This document shows, in pieces, positions 7,946 through 17,006 of a DNA stretch of 64,000 bases. The translations under genes were made by a program, and so were the position numbers. Position 1 is the stretch's first letter; each line of letters opens with the position of its first letter. This DNA comes from Clostridium tepidum (GTDB taxonomy: Bacteria; Bacillota; Clostridia; Clostridiales; Clostridiaceae): assembly GCF_002008345.1 (NCBI RefSeq), contig NZ_MRAE01000007.1, forward strand, positions 1-64,000, given 5' to 3'. The notes under the pieces are model-generated. The model made no database searches and was not told the DNA's origin. It worked only from the letters and a program-made list of their open reading frames with translations.

Positions 7946-8908
7946 TTAATGCCGAACTACCTTTACAGGTAAATCATATTTTTTAATCCATCCTTCTATT
8001 CTATCTAAGTCTTCACTATTAAGGCTTGGATCATCTTTTATAGGATATTCAATTCCTAATTGGTTGTATTTATTTACACCCATCTTATGATATGGTAATA
8101 AATCAATTCCTTTAAAGTTTTTATAATCTTTATATGGTAGTAAAAATTCCATAGTTTTTTCTATCTCATCTTGAGAATCATTTATACCTTTAAGCAAAGG
8201 CATACGAATCTTTACATTGTATTTGTTTTTAAGTAATTCCTGAAGATTTTCTAAAATTCTCTCATTTCTTACACCTGTTAATTCACGATGTTTATCAGAA
8301 TTAATATTTTTAATATCAAACAAAAATAAATCTACAAACTCTGCAACTTTAAGTATTGTGTCAATATTTGTATAACCACAAGTTTCTATTGCAGTGTTTA
8401 TACCTGCTTGCTTACATGCCATTAATAAACTAGTAGCAGCTTCAGGCTGCATTAAAACTTCTCCACCGCCTAATGTAACTCCACCACCGGACATTTCATA
8501 AAAGATTCTATCTTCTTCTACAATCTTTAAAAGCTCAGAAATAGTTTTTTCTTCTCCAACTATTGATATTGTAGACTTAACACAAGCTTCTTTACACTTA
8601 CCACATCCGATACAATCAATGTCACGATTAACTTCGTGTTTTAGGGTTTTATTAGAAATAGTATGTATTCCCACAGGGCAAACAGAAGCACAAGCTCCAC
8701 AATTAATACATGAGTTGCTTTTAAACATAATTCTATATTTTTTTTCTAACCCTTCAGGATTTGCACACCATTTACAGCGAAGAGGACATCCTTGAAAAAA
8801 TACTAAAGTTCTTATTCCATCTCCGTCATACATATTGTATTTTTGTATATTAAAAATCCTTGCTTTTCGTTCGATTATACCTAAATTTCCATTACTCATA
8901 TTACTCAT
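7946..8908 (-). CDS. cutD: choline TMA-lyase activating enzyme CutD (radical SAM)
   Basis: This 320-aa glycyl-radical-enzyme activase abstracts the Gly hydrogen of CutC using S-adenosylmethionine. The radical SAM cluster motif 'CPLRCKWC' is at residues 41-48. A ferredoxin-like insert with two [4Fe-4S] motifs follows ('CINCGACASVCPVG', 'CIGCGKCKEACVKS'), as in other GRE activases. 'GGGVTLGGGEVLMQ' is the SAM-binding GGE region. It is separated from cutC by a 263-bp gap that contains two hairpins, which is unusual for an otherwise compact operon. Confidence 0.96.
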   Translation of the reverse strand: MSNMSNGNLGIIERKARIFNIQKYNMYDGDGIRTLVFFQGCPLRCKWCANPEGLEKKYRIMFKSNSCINCGACASVCPVGIHTISNKTLKHEVNRDIDCIGCGKCKEACVKSTISIVGEEKTISELLKIVEEDRIFYEMSGGGVTLGGGEVLMQPEAATSLLMACKQAGINTAIETCGYTNIDTILKVAEFVDLFLFDIKNINSDKHRELTGVRNERILENLQELLKNKYNVKIRMPLLKGINDSQDEIEKTMEFLLPYKDYKNFKGIDLLPYHKMGVNKYNQLGIEYPIKDDPSLNSEDLDRIEGWIKKYDLPVKVVRH

Positions 8909-9045
8909 TCTCCAGTTTCATTTTCTTTGATTTATATATATATCTTAGCTATATTTGCAATCTATAAAGATTTATGTAGATTGCAGATTTTATATAAATT
9001 ATCTTAAAGGGATTTAAGACATATATTTTTATCAAATTTTTATCC

Positions 9046-9160
9046 GATCATTATCCGCTCTAACACTCCCATTTTTTTAAGTGGGACTAAAGAAGGAGTA
9101 TGTCCCTGGATGATCATTTTCTAAACTTTAGTGGTAGTAAAAACTCCCTCTAAAGTTTAG
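9046..9160. repeat. paired hairpin element between cutC and cutD (dispersed repeat copy)
   Basis: Two consecutive inverted repeats lie in the gap. GATCATTATCC...GGATGATC spans 9046-9115, and a perfect 11-bp stem, CTAAACTTTAG...CTAAAGTTTAG, spans 9121-9160 with AGTAAAAACTCCC in the loop. Related sequence (TTATCCGCTC, GGAGTAAA) recurs at 51926-52031 and, as a hairpin core, at 42636-42683. It could attenuate, stabilise or process the cutC-cutD transcript. Confidence 0.65.
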
Positions 9161-9171
9161 AATTTTCTTTA

Positions 9172-11712
9172 TTAAAAATGTGTAAGCATAGTTCTACTTA
9201 TGATTTCATCTTGAACATCTTTACATAATTCAACGAAGAATGCACTATATCCAGCAACACGAACGATTAAATCACGATATTGCTCTGGATGTTTTTGAGC
9301 TTCTATTAAAGTCTTATTATCTAAATAGTTAAATTGAACTTCTCCAAGTTGAAGAGCACAAGCACTACGTAATAATGTAATTATTCCTTGTTCTCCTTCA
9401 GGTGTATCAAGAAGACCAGATATTAACTTAAAGTTATGAACCATACCTATATTCATGTCTTCACAAGTCATTTTAGAAACAGATTTTATTATAGAAGTAG
9501 GTCCTTTAAAGTCAGCTCCTTGTGATGGGCTTATACCATCTGATAAAGGCATCCATGCTTTACGTCCATTTGCTGTAGCTCCAGTCATTTGTCCAAATGG
9601 AGTATTGTTTGATATTGATAAAGTACCATGACTAAGTACTGAATATAATGTTTTATATTTACGATGTTCACGTTCTGTAAAGTTAATTAAATCAGCAGCA
9701 ATATAATCTGCGTAATCATCATCATTACCATACTTAGGTGCTTCTAAGCAATCTTTTCTTAATTGTTCATATCCAACAAAATCAGCTTTTAAAGCTTCAT
9801 TTAATTCTTCTAGTGTATATTTTTTATCTTCAAATACTAATTTTTTTATAGCCGCCATGGAATCTGTGTAAGTAGCAAGACCACTCCATACTACTCCAGG
9901 TCCGAAGTTGTACATAGCTCCACCTGCTTCTACTCCTTTACCTTTTTCCATACAACCTTCATACATCATAGACATAAGTGGCTTTGGAGCAAGTTCTCTG
10001 TGAACACGTTGAGAAATTACTGTAGCAACGCTTGTCCATTTAGTTATAAATTTAATTTGTTCTTTAACAGCTGCTTCAAACTGTTCATAAGTTTTAAACT
10101 GGCTTAAATCTCCCATGTCTGGGCATACTTGTTTTCCATACCATAATGGTACACCATGATTTAAAACAAGTTCTATACATATTGGCCATTGAGTGTATCC
10201 TGTAGAAGTCCATTGATATAATCTACCTGATTTTTGTGGTTCAACACAACCCATTAAGCAGTAATCTCTTGCATCTTCTATAGAAACACCTTTAGCTAAC
10301 ATCATTTTTATGTGAACATCATCAAAGTGGCATGCTGGGAATCCCATACCTGCACGAATAACATCAACTATCTTCTTAAGATATTTTTGTGGTGATCCTT
10401 TATGGATACGACAAGCTAAAGATGGTTGATATATTTTAACATGACGAACTGCATCCATTAAAAGGTATGTTAATTCGTTTGTAGCATCACGTCCTTCTCT
10501 AGTAACACCACCTACACACATATTAACAAATGGTTGATAACCTGCGAAGAATTTTGAACCTCCTTCACTTGTTATCCACATCATTTCAGACATTTTTATA
10601 AGCATACAACCTGCTAATTCAAATGCTTCATAATCAGTCATACGACCTGATTCTATATCAGCTTTGTAGAATGGATACATGTATTGGTCTACACGTCCTA
10701 TAGACATACCTGTTTGGTTTTCCTCAACTACAAGTAATGATTCTATAGTCCAAACTGCTTGTATAGCTTCCCAGAAAGTGCTTGGTTTATGAGCTGGAAC
10801 TCTAGCATTTATTTCAGAAATCTTTTGAAGTTCTGCTTTTCTCTTAGGATTAGTTTCTTTTAAAGCAAGTTCAGCTGCATAATCTGACATACGTTTAGCA
10901 TATATCATAACACCTTCAGCAGTATCAATTATTGATTTATAGAAGTATATTTTATCTATATCTTCTGGTTTATCATAGCTAAGATTTGCTAATTTTTCTT
11001 CTGCTTCTCTTTTTATATCTAGCATACCCTTTTTCATTAATATAACATCATATCCTGGATTAGAGTCTCCTCCACCGTTTACTGCATGGTATGAACAATC
11101 TGAAACGAAAGATTCTCCTGAAAGTTCCCATACTCCTGCTTCACGATATTGATTTTCACAGTACTCATCAACGGATTTACCTTTCCAAAATGGGAATAAC
11201 TCTTCACGCATAATTTTTTTATCTTCTTCTGATATATAGAATGGATCTTGTGGACGATCTCCTATTGTATCAATTTCATCTACCATCCATCTCCAAGCTA
11301 TATCAGGTGAAAAAGCTCCTGCACGAGGTTTTCCATTTGGTGCTCCAACAATAAGTTCATGGTCTTGAATTACAAGTGGTGCAGTTTCACAACAATATTT
11401 AAAAGCTTTACCACGTAAAATTGCTTTAGGAATACCAGGGTTTTCTTTAGCTATTTTAGTAATAGCTCTTGCTCTATAAGTTGTTATTGATGGAACATGT
11501 TTCATATAATTTTCTTTTAATTTAGCTAGACGCTCTGTCATTCCATCTGGTATTTGACCATTGTTCTCAGATACAACTTTTGATGTAACTGGTTCTTCTT
11601 TTGTTATTTCACTTGAAACACTTTGAAACATTTTCATTAAACTAGCACGTTCTTCATCAGACATGCCTTTAGTAGCTTCCATAAATTTATTTGAAAATTC
11701 ACGTATATCCAC
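9172..11712 (-). CDS. cutC: choline trimethylamine-lyase CutC (glycyl radical enzyme)
   Basis: This 846-aa enzyme cleaves choline to trimethylamine and acetaldehyde. The thiyl-radical Cys is Cys489 in 'LMGCVEPQ', with the catalytic Glu two residues later. The glycyl radical site is Gly821 in 'RVAGYSAFF'. The length and these positions agree with characterised CutC enzymes, and 'MGCVEPQ' separates it from pyruvate formate-lyase and glycerol dehydratase. The first ~35 residues ('[23 protein letters not shown]'-like helix) precede the barrel and probably form the encapsulation peptide. It follows the Cys-less aldehyde dehydrogenase by 47 bp. This gene defines the locus as choline utilisation. 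Confidence 0.97.
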   Translation of the reverse strand: MDIREFSNKFMEATKGMSDEERASLMKMFQSVSSEITKEEPVTSKVVSENNGQIPDGMTERLAKLKENYMKHVPSITTYRARAITKIAKENPGIPKAILRGKAFKYCCETAPLVIQDHELIVGAPNGKPRAGAFSPDIAWRWMVDEIDTIGDRPQDPFYISEEDKKIMREELFPFWKGKSVDEYCENQYREAGVWELSGESFVSDCSYHAVNGGGDSNPGYDVILMKKGMLDIKREAEEKLANLSYDKPEDIDKIYFYKSIIDTAEGVMIYAKRMSDYAAELALKETNPKRKAELQKISEINARVPAHKPSTFWEAIQAVWTIESLLVVEENQTGMSIGRVDQYMYPFYKADIESGRMTDYEAFELAGCMLIKMSEMMWITSEGGSKFFAGYQPFVNMCVGGVTREGRDATNELTYLLMDAVRHVKIYQPSLACRIHKGSPQKYLKKIVDVIRAGMGFPACHFDDVHIKMMLAKGVSIEDARDYCLMGCVEPQKSGRLYQWTSTGYTQWPICIELVLNHGVPLWYGKQVCPDMGDLSQFKTYEQFEAAVKEQIKFITKWTSVATVISQRVHRELAPKPLMSMMYEGCMEKGKGVEAGGAMYNFGPGVVWSGLATYTDSMAAIKKLVFEDKKYTLEELNEALKADFVGYEQLRKDCLEAPKYGNDDDYADYIAADLINFTEREHRKYKTLYSVLSHGTLSISNNTPFGQMTGATANGRKAWMPLSDGISPSQGADFKGPTSIIKSVSKMTCEDMNIGMVHNFKLISGLLDTPEGEQGIITLLRSACALQLGEVQFNYLDNKTLIEAQKHPEQYRDLIVRVAGYSAFFVELCKDVQDEIISRTMLTHF

Positions 11713-11759
11713 TTTATTCCCTCACATTCTTTAATGTATTTCATATTAAATATGATTTT

Positions 11760-13253
11760 TTATTTTAAGTCTTTTAGGACTTTTTTTAATATGCTCTCTA
11801 ATAACTTGTAGTTATCTATCTCATTTTCATTTAACTTCCCATTTGAAACTTCAGAAATAGAATTCTCTTTATCATTCACTGTATCAACAATTTCATCCAT
11901 ATTTCGAACCCCATATCCAACTTTACGAATATATAATAAGTTCCTAGGTGAAACATTATCTGAAGTCATTCCATGACCTGCAGAGCCACTTCCTAATGTC
12001 ATTGAAGGAAATAAGTTAGTAGTAGCCCCCATACTACCAAAGGTTCCTGCAGTATTTACAAGTACTCTCCCAACGGGTTTTTTAAGATAAAATTGACGAA
12101 TAACTTCTTCATCTCTTGAATGTATCACAAGTGTATGTCCATATCTTTCAGTAAGTAATAATTCTATACATTTTTCACAAGCATGCATCCAATCATCTTC
12201 TATATAAAAGGCTAAAACAGGACAAAGTTTTTCTCTTGAGTAAGGATTTTTCTTAGAAACAAACTTTTGCTTGGAAATAAGTACCTTTATATTTTCTGAA
12301 ACTTTAAAACCAGCTTTCTTAGCTAAAAATTGTGGAGATTTGCCAATCATCTCTAAATCAAGGCTTCCATCTTGATTAAAAAGAATTCTTCCTAGATTTA
12401 AAGATTCTTCTTCAGTCATAAAATATCCATCATTTTTAATAAGCTCTTGTTCTACTTCTGATGCAATTAAGCTATCAACAACAATTGATTGCTCAGCAGC
12501 TGACACCACCCCATAATCAAAATTTTTACTATCAATAATGTCTTTAACTGCTTTTTTTATATCTGCTGTTCGCTCTATAAAGGCTGGCCCATTTCCATTG
12601 CCTCCATAAATTACTGGCTTACCAGATTTATAAGCTTCATCAAGCATTTCCATAACTCCTGTGTTCATTATTAAAGATGTGTCCTTATGATTCATAAGTT
12701 CTAATGAACCACTTTTAGTTACTGTATGAAGATAAGCAATAGCACCTTCTGGAAGTCCTACACCTTCTGCCGCTCTAATTAAAATATCAATTGTTTTACT
12801 TATTGCTTTTTTAGCTCTTGGATGAGGTGAAAATATAATTGCATTTCCTGATTTAATTGCAATAAGTGCCTTATATATAGTTGTAGATACTGGACTTGTT
12901 GGTGGTGAAAAAGCTATAACAACGCCCATAGGCACTCCAACATCCATTGTTTTATTAATTTTATCTTCACTGATAATACCTACACACCTCATGCCTTTAA
13001 GTCTATTTTTCAGATATTTACACACAAAGTGATTTTTAATATATTTATCTTCCCACTTCCCATATTCCGTTTCTTCACTAGATATTTTTGCAAGTTCTTT
13101 TAGATGTTTTTCAACCTCTTCAGTCATACGTTCAACTATTTCATCAAGTTTTTCCTGTGGGAAAGTTGCTAATTTTCTTTGTGCCTCTCGGGCATTTTCA
13201 ACAAGAATTCTAGCTTCCTGCATGGAGAGTAAATCATTATCTATAATATTCAT
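11760..13253 (-). CDS. aldehyde dehydrogenase paralogue lacking the catalytic Cys
   Basis: This 497-aa member of the acylating aldehyde dehydrogenase family parallels the enzyme at 1464-3065 along its whole length ('FSPPTSPVSTTIYKAL', 'GNGNGPAFIERTADIKKA'). The active-site segment reads 'FDYGVVSAAEQS', with Ser251 (codon TCA at 12503-12501) where the working paralogue has Cys. Position and frame are intact and the rest is well conserved, so this is not an ordinary pseudogene. It ends in a predicted helix ('LLESILKKVLKDLK') after a polar linker, like an encapsulation tag. It may be a scaffold or regulatory subunit. The place just upstream of cutC corresponds to the gene often named cutB; that equivalence is from memory. 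Confidence 0.88.
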   Translation of the reverse strand: MNIIDNDLLSMQEARILVENAREAQRKLATFPQEKLDEIVERMTEEVEKHLKELAKISSEETEYGKWEDKYIKNHFVCKYLKNRLKGMRCVGIISEDKINKTMDVGVPMGVVIAFSPPTSPVSTTIYKALIAIKSGNAIIFSPHPRAKKAISKTIDILIRAAEGVGLPEGAIAYLHTVTKSGSLELMNHKDTSLIMNTGVMEMLDEAYKSGKPVIYGGNGNGPAFIERTADIKKAVKDIIDSKNFDYGVVSAAEQSIVVDSLIASEVEQELIKNDGYFMTEEESLNLGRILFNQDGSLDLEMIGKSPQFLAKKAGFKVSENIKVLISKQKFVSKKNPYSREKLCPVLAFYIEDDWMHACEKCIELLLTERYGHTLVIHSRDEEVIRQFYLKKPVGRVLVNTAGTFGSMGATTNLFPSMTLGSGSAGHGMTSDNVSPRNLLYIRKVGYGVRNMDEIVDTVNDKENSISEVSNGKLNENEIDNYKLLESILKKVLKDLK

Positions 13254-13290
13254 TTTTCTCTCTCCTTTTCCTTAGAAAAAAATATATTTT

Positions 13291-13599
13291 TTATTCTGTT
13301 ACAAGATCTGTTATTGCATAACGTTTTATTATTTTTTCAAGATCTTCATGTGGTCTTGGTATAACTATTGAACTATAAAGGTTTCCACCTTCCATTGAGT
13401 TAACTGCATTAACTCCAGCTTCTACTGCTGTTTTACAAGCACCAACATCGCCACGAACTAATACAGATATATAACCTGATGCAACATTTTCATAGCCTAT
13501 AAGCTCAACATCTGCTGATTTGCACATAGCATCTGCTGCTTCTAAAGCAAAAACTAGACCAAAAGTTTCAATTAATCCTAAAGCTTCATATCTTGCCAT
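13291..13599 (-). CDS. BMC-H hexameric shell protein
   Basis: This 102-aa single-BMC-domain protein has 'ALGLIETFGLVFALEAADAMCKSADV', the core 'YISVLVRGDVGACKTAVEAG' and 'IVIPRPHEDLEKII'. The pore-strand segment 'NVASGYISV' has lost the usual GGG, and Cys residues sit in the first helix and in 'GDVGACK', so pore chemistry probably differs from the other tiles. It is the second gene of the main BMC operon, 23 bp after its paralogue and 37 bp before the Cys-less aldehyde dehydrogenase. Confidence 0.94.
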   Translation of the reverse strand: MARYEALGLIETFGLVFALEAADAMCKSADVELIGYENVASGYISVLVRGDVGACKTAVEAGVNAVNSMEGGNLYSSIVIPRPHEDLEKIIKRYAITDLVTE

Positions 13600-13622
13600 A
13601 TGTATATCATTTCCTTTCTATT

Positions 13623-13919
13623 TTATGAATCTATATCGTGTACTGAAACAATATCGCCTACTTCTCTAATAGGGCGTGGCATAACATTGTGTGCTGTTAA
13701 TTTACCAATAGCTCTAGCAGCTTCAGCTCCTGCTTCTACAGCAGATCTTACTGCACCAACATCACCTTTTACCATAATAGTTACAAGAGTTGAACCAATA
13801 TTTTCATAAGAAATTAACTCAACATTAGCTGCCTTAAGCATTTTATCTGCCGCTTCAAGCGCAGGAACTAATCCTATTGTTTCCACAAGGCCTAAAGCCT
13901 CATCTCCATAATATCTCAT
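13623..13919 (-). CDS. BMC-H hexameric shell protein, first gene of the main operon
   Basis: This 98-aa BMC-H tile has 'ALGLVETIGLVPALEAADKMLKAANV', 'STLVTIMVKGDVGAVRSAVEAG' and 'NVMPRPIREVGDIV'. It has a strong ribosome site (GGAGG) and lies about 110 bp downstream of a MerR-type promoter at 14026-14057, so it opens the transcript that carries cutC, cutD and the remaining BMC genes. Together with the genes at 13291, 7553, 5168, 3096 and 454 it supplies the hexamers. No trimeric BMC-T gene is present in the locus, as expected for GRM2-type compartments. Confidence 0.94.
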   Translation of the reverse strand: MRYYGDEALGLVETIGLVPALEAADKMLKAANVELISYENIGSTLVTIMVKGDVGAVRSAVEAGAEAARAIGKLTAHNVMPRPIREVGDIVSVHDIDS

Positions 13920-14025
13920 TTTTAATTCCTCCTTCCTTACCCTAGCCCAATAACTTTTTATTTGATTATAACTTCTATTACTCTGTGTAGGTTTTCATGT
14001 ATTTCCTGTTTATTACTATATGTTA

Positions 14026-14057
14026 ATTATATTCCTTACCCCTTGGGGGAAAGTCAA
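14026..14057 (-). promoter_or_regulatory. MerR-type promoter of the BMC operon
   Basis: On the minus strand TTGACT (14057-14052) and TATAAT (14031-14026) are separated by 20 bp instead of the normal 17. The spacer TTTCCCCCAAGGGGTAAGG-like sequence forms a dyad (CTTTCCCC / GGGGTAAGG). Overlong 19-20-bp spacers holding a dyad are the mark of promoters activated by DNA distortion by MerR-family proteins. A twin site lies at 15752-15783. Confidence 0.88.
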
Positions 14058-14211
14058 TATATTTTTTATAATAAAAATTTTTAGATAACTTATTGTAAAC
14101 CATACTATTTTAAAGCGATATTTCAATAAAATACACCCTAAAATCAAATATTTAACTATAATTTAAGAGAATTTTTTTATGTAATCATTCCCCTATGGTT
14201 AATGTTAGAAA

Positions 14212-14478
14212 TTAATCTGGAATATATTTATTAATTGTAGCTGCACCTTCTTCATTTGCATGGTAATAAACTCTTAATTCATTATTATTATCCAAGTCAA
14301 ATCTTGTTTCTTCAATAAGACCATTAGCTTCTGCTGTAAGCAATGCGTTAATTACTGCTTTTTTGTTTAGAGCCTTAAAGTTTCCATATTCTCCTTTTAA
14401 TGCTTCTATAACGTCATCAGCACAAGCTTCTGAAACTTTAGTAAAATATTTTAAAATTGCATAATTAAGCGGTTTCAT
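14212..14478 (-). CDS. 88-aa protein coupled to the transporter, possibly winged-helix
   Basis: I do not recognise a named family. The 88 residues are soluble and mainly helical with a short hairpin-like end ('YAILKYFTKVSEACADDVIEALKGEY', 'ALNKKAVINALLTAEANGLIEETRFDLDNNNELRVYYHA'). That helix-helix-helix-wing order resembles a small winged-helix module. It overlaps the end of the transporter gene by 14 bases, so the two are translated together and probably act together. No membrane segment or metal motif is visible. After its stop a 155-bp gap leads to the BMC-operon promoter. Confidence 0.75.
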   Translation of the reverse strand: MKPLNYAILKYFTKVSEACADDVIEALKGEYGNFKALNKKAVINALLTAEANGLIEETRFDLDNNNELRVYYHANEEGAATINKYIPD

Positions 14479-15577
14479 CTACATCTACCTCCATCTTTTT
14501 TCCTTTAAATAAATCAAGTGGATTCATAGATATTATAAGAATACCAACCATCATTACTACAGCTCCAATCCAAGCTACAGTAGGTAATGACCATCCATCC
14601 ATTCCACCATATACTCCTAATACTAATAAACAGAATAATGGTCCAAAGAATGAATATGTACCGTTACATGCAGTACCAAGTCCTGCCCCACACATACTGT
14701 TTCCAGCATACCATGTCATAAATGTTACAAATGATAAAAGTCCACTTAATGCAAACCAAATCATTGCAGGAGAACTTGTAAATGCTTTTACAGCAAGATC
14801 AGTAGAAATTCCAATTCCACCAGCCATCATTCCAAAAATAGGAACTAATATAAATAAGTTTGCTATACCTGATGTTACTTGACGAATACAAATACCGATT
14901 TCAGGATCGATCATTGCTGTACCATATCCAGCTACACAACCTTCAAATCCCCATCCTAAAGCTGCAACAATAGCTATTGCAATACCAATTAACGTACTTG
15001 CTGAAGCTCCGCCATCTAAACCTGTACTACCAATTAAGAAACTAGCACATACACATATTAAAATACCAAAAGACATACGTTTATTTAATTCTTGTTTGTA
15101 TAAAATTTTACCTAATATAGCTGCAATTGCAGGACAAAGAGCTGATATTGGAACAACTATTGAACCAGCCATTTGAAGAGCTATAACATAAGCAGTACCA
15201 GCTATAGGACCTCCAATAAGTGCTGCAACTATCATAATACGACCTGGTTTTGTATTTATGCATCTTAGAAAGTCACCAAATTTACCTTTAACTACCGCAT
15301 ACAAAAGTGACCAAATAGCACTACATGTATCATTTATTGCGTTACCAAGAGCTGCAAGTAAATATGCTATAACAAATGCTGATAAACCAGCTGTATTATC
15401 ACCATACCAATCTGCCCAAACTCCTTTAGTCATACCCATAGTTAAAAACGCTGTGTATAATCCATAGGCAAGACCTGAAAATAAAGCTAGGGATATACCC
15501 TTCTTGAAGAAATCACTTGATAATTTCTTCTTAGCAGCAACAGCTTCTAAGCTTACTGCTTTTGAATGTTCATTCAT
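14465..15577 (-). CDS. DMT-superfamily (EamA/RhaT-like) ten-helix membrane transporter
   Basis: This 370-aa integral membrane protein has about ten hydrophobic segments and an internal two-fold repeat, as in EamA/RhaT-type drug/metabolite transporters ('GPIAGTAYVIALQMAGSIVVPISALCPAIAAILGK' in the first half, 'SGLLSFVTFMTWYAGNSMCGAGLG' in the second). It has its own MerR-type promoter at 15752-15783, matching that of the BMC operon. It probably imports choline or exports a product such as trimethylamine; the substrate is inferred from context only. The polar N-terminus of ~25 residues is cytoplasmic. The 88-aa gene overlaps its end. Confidence 0.85.
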   Translation of the reverse strand: MNEHSKAVSLEAVAAKKKLSSDFFKKGISLALFSGLAYGLYTAFLTMGMTKGVWADWYGDNTAGLSAFVIAYLLAALGNAINDTCSAIWSLLYAVVKGKFGDFLRCINTKPGRIMIVAALIGGPIAGTAYVIALQMAGSIVVPISALCPAIAAILGKILYKQELNKRMSFGILICVCASFLIGSTGLDGGASASTLIGIAIAIVAALGWGFEGCVAGYGTAMIDPEIGICIRQVTSGIANLFILVPIFGMMAGGIGISTDLAVKAFTSSPAMIWFALSGLLSFVTFMTWYAGNSMCGAGLGTACNGTYSFFGPLFCLLVLGVYGGMDGWSLPTVAWIGAVVMMVGILIISMNPLDLFKGKKMEVDVDETA

Positions 15578-15751
15578 AAAATTAAATCTCCTTTCATTTA
15601 TAAAAATTTAAATAATAATATTATAAACTTATATTTTTAATAAAAATTTATAATAAATATGCATTAAGATTGTTATAAATTGGTGCATTCCATATTTAAA
15701 TTACTGAACACCTTTTCACTTTTATCTTGTAGGTACTTTATTCTTAAGTAG

Positions 15752-15783
15752 ATTATATTCCTTACCCTATAGGGAAAGGTCAA
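15752..15783 (-). promoter_or_regulatory. MerR-type promoter of the transporter unit
   Basis: On the minus strand TTGACC (15783-15778) and TATAAT (15757-15752) flank a 20-bp spacer, TTTCCCTATAGGGTAAGGAA. This holds a near-perfect dyad (CTTTCCC / GGGTAAG). It matches the promoter of the BMC operon in spacing and dyad, so one MerR protein, probably the one encoded at 16065-16895, should control both. The rest of 15578-15751 is leader sequence with nothing else recognisable. Confidence 0.88.
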
Positions 15784-15837
15784 TATGTATTTATTAAGAA
15801 TATTTAAATAAAATTTTTAATATGTATATAAAAATTT

Positions 15838-15888
15838 GAACTGCAACACAATGAATGCTTGAAAAGCCTTCATTAAATTGCAGTTCTT
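15838..15888 (-). terminator. terminator hairpin after the MerR gene
   Basis: A long inverted repeat pairs GAACTGCAA with TTGCAGTTC, and ATGAAtGCTT with AAGCcTTCAT inside it. On the minus strand it is followed by an AAATTTTTATA stretch. It ends the merR transcript and insulates the transporter promoter. Confidence 0.75.
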
Positions 15889-16064
15889 ATAAGTATCATT
15901 AAACAATAAATATAATTTTTTTAACAACAATCTATATGAATTTTAATTTTATAAAAAGAATAATTTTGATTTTTATTGACTAATATTGTATTTTTTTTAA
16001 CGAAAACCACATTGTTATCCATCAATACCTTGCCCTTAGGTCAACGTTTTCATCAAATTTAAAT

Positions 16065-16895
16065 TTATTTCGCTCTACTTATTTTTATTAAAACCTCTGT
16101 TACAAATTTATCTTTATTCTTGGTTGTCCAATAATCCGTCACATATCTTTCATAGGATTCCTCAGAGCATACGTATCCATGTTTTTCAGTCCACTCCTTT
16201 ATTTTTTTATATGTTTTATTAATTGTTTCATGAGGACCTATATGATAACATGCAGCTACCATCCATCCTCCAAACTCTACACTTAGTTCTTCTTTACACT
16301 TTAAAATCGTCTCCTGCATTATCCTCATTTTTTTACATTTTCCATTCATTTTATCCTCAAAGGATGGAAAACGTATAATTACAGGACCTGTTATTGCATT
16401 ATCTATACTATCTATATAATTTGTAAATTCTATGTTAATTATAGAATCCATATAATCATATTCAAAATCTTGGTCTAAAAAAGTTAAAGTACGATTATCT
16501 ATATATTTTATGGCTACATCAGAAACATTATTTTCAATTACCATTTTTGCCTCAACTATAAGATCATCCCAATCTTTAACAGATCTTAATTTTAAATTTA
16601 TTTCCTTTTCAAGATTCTTTAATTCATCTATTTTACTTCTAAAGCTTTCGTGAAAGAAATCGTAAGTTTTTCCTTCCAAAAAAACTTTCATTTCTTCAAG
16701 TTTAAAACCACTTTGTTTATAATATTTTATTACTGGAACAGATAACAAGGTATTTTTACTATAATACCTATATCCACTATCATTAGCTACTTTATCAGGC
16801 GATAATATGTTCATTTTATCATAATATCTTAAAGCTTTTTTTGTTATTTTGCATATTTCACCAACTTTACCTATTGAATATAGTTGATCTTCCAT
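16065..16895 (-). CDS. MerR-family transcriptional regulator with GyrI-like effector domain
   Basis: This 276-aa protein has a MerR winged helix at residues 5-75 ('YSIGKVGEICKITKKALRYYDKMNIL' and 'DSGYRYYSKNTLL'), a dimerisation coiled coil at about 80-120, and a C-terminal domain of about 150 residues. That domain resembles GyrI-like small-molecule binding domains ('GGWMVAACYHIGPHETINKTYKKIKEW'). It stands between cutO and the transporter, and the two promoters downstream have the 20-bp spacer expected for MerR activation. It is therefore the best candidate for the choline (or product) sensor of the locus. Choline as ligand is inference. Confidence 0.9.
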   Translation of the reverse strand: MEDQLYSIGKVGEICKITKKALRYYDKMNILSPDKVANDSGYRYYSKNTLLSVPVIKYYKQSGFKLEEMKVFLEGKTYDFFHESFRSKIDELKNLEKEINLKLRSVKDWDDLIVEAKMVIENNVSDVAIKYIDNRTLTFLDQDFEYDYMDSIINIEFTNYIDSIDNAITGPVIIRFPSFEDKMNGKCKKMRIMQETILKCKEELSVEFGGWMVAACYHIGPHETINKTYKKIKEWTEKHGYVCSEESYERYVTDYWTTKNKDKFVTEVLIKISRAK

Positions 16896-16972
16896 ATTAA
16901 TCCCCCTTATATATTATAATAATTCACTAAATTTTAATTAATTTTTTAATTTTTCTGAAAAACTTACACAAA

Positions 16973-16996
16973 AGGCCACTCATATATGAGTGGCCT
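16973..16996 (-). terminator. terminator of the alcohol dehydrogenase gene
   Basis: A perfect 24-bp palindrome (AGGCCACTCAT and its complement) begins 11 bp after the cutO stop and is followed on the minus strand by TTTTGTG. The stem is unusually GC-rich for this DNA. Confidence 0.85.
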
Positions 16997-17006
16997 AACT
17001 AATGTT

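Noticed and set aside
16028-16044. Third MerR-type promoter after the MerR gene
   Set aside because: Only one half of the dyad and no correctly placed -10; likely a decayed or chance half-site.
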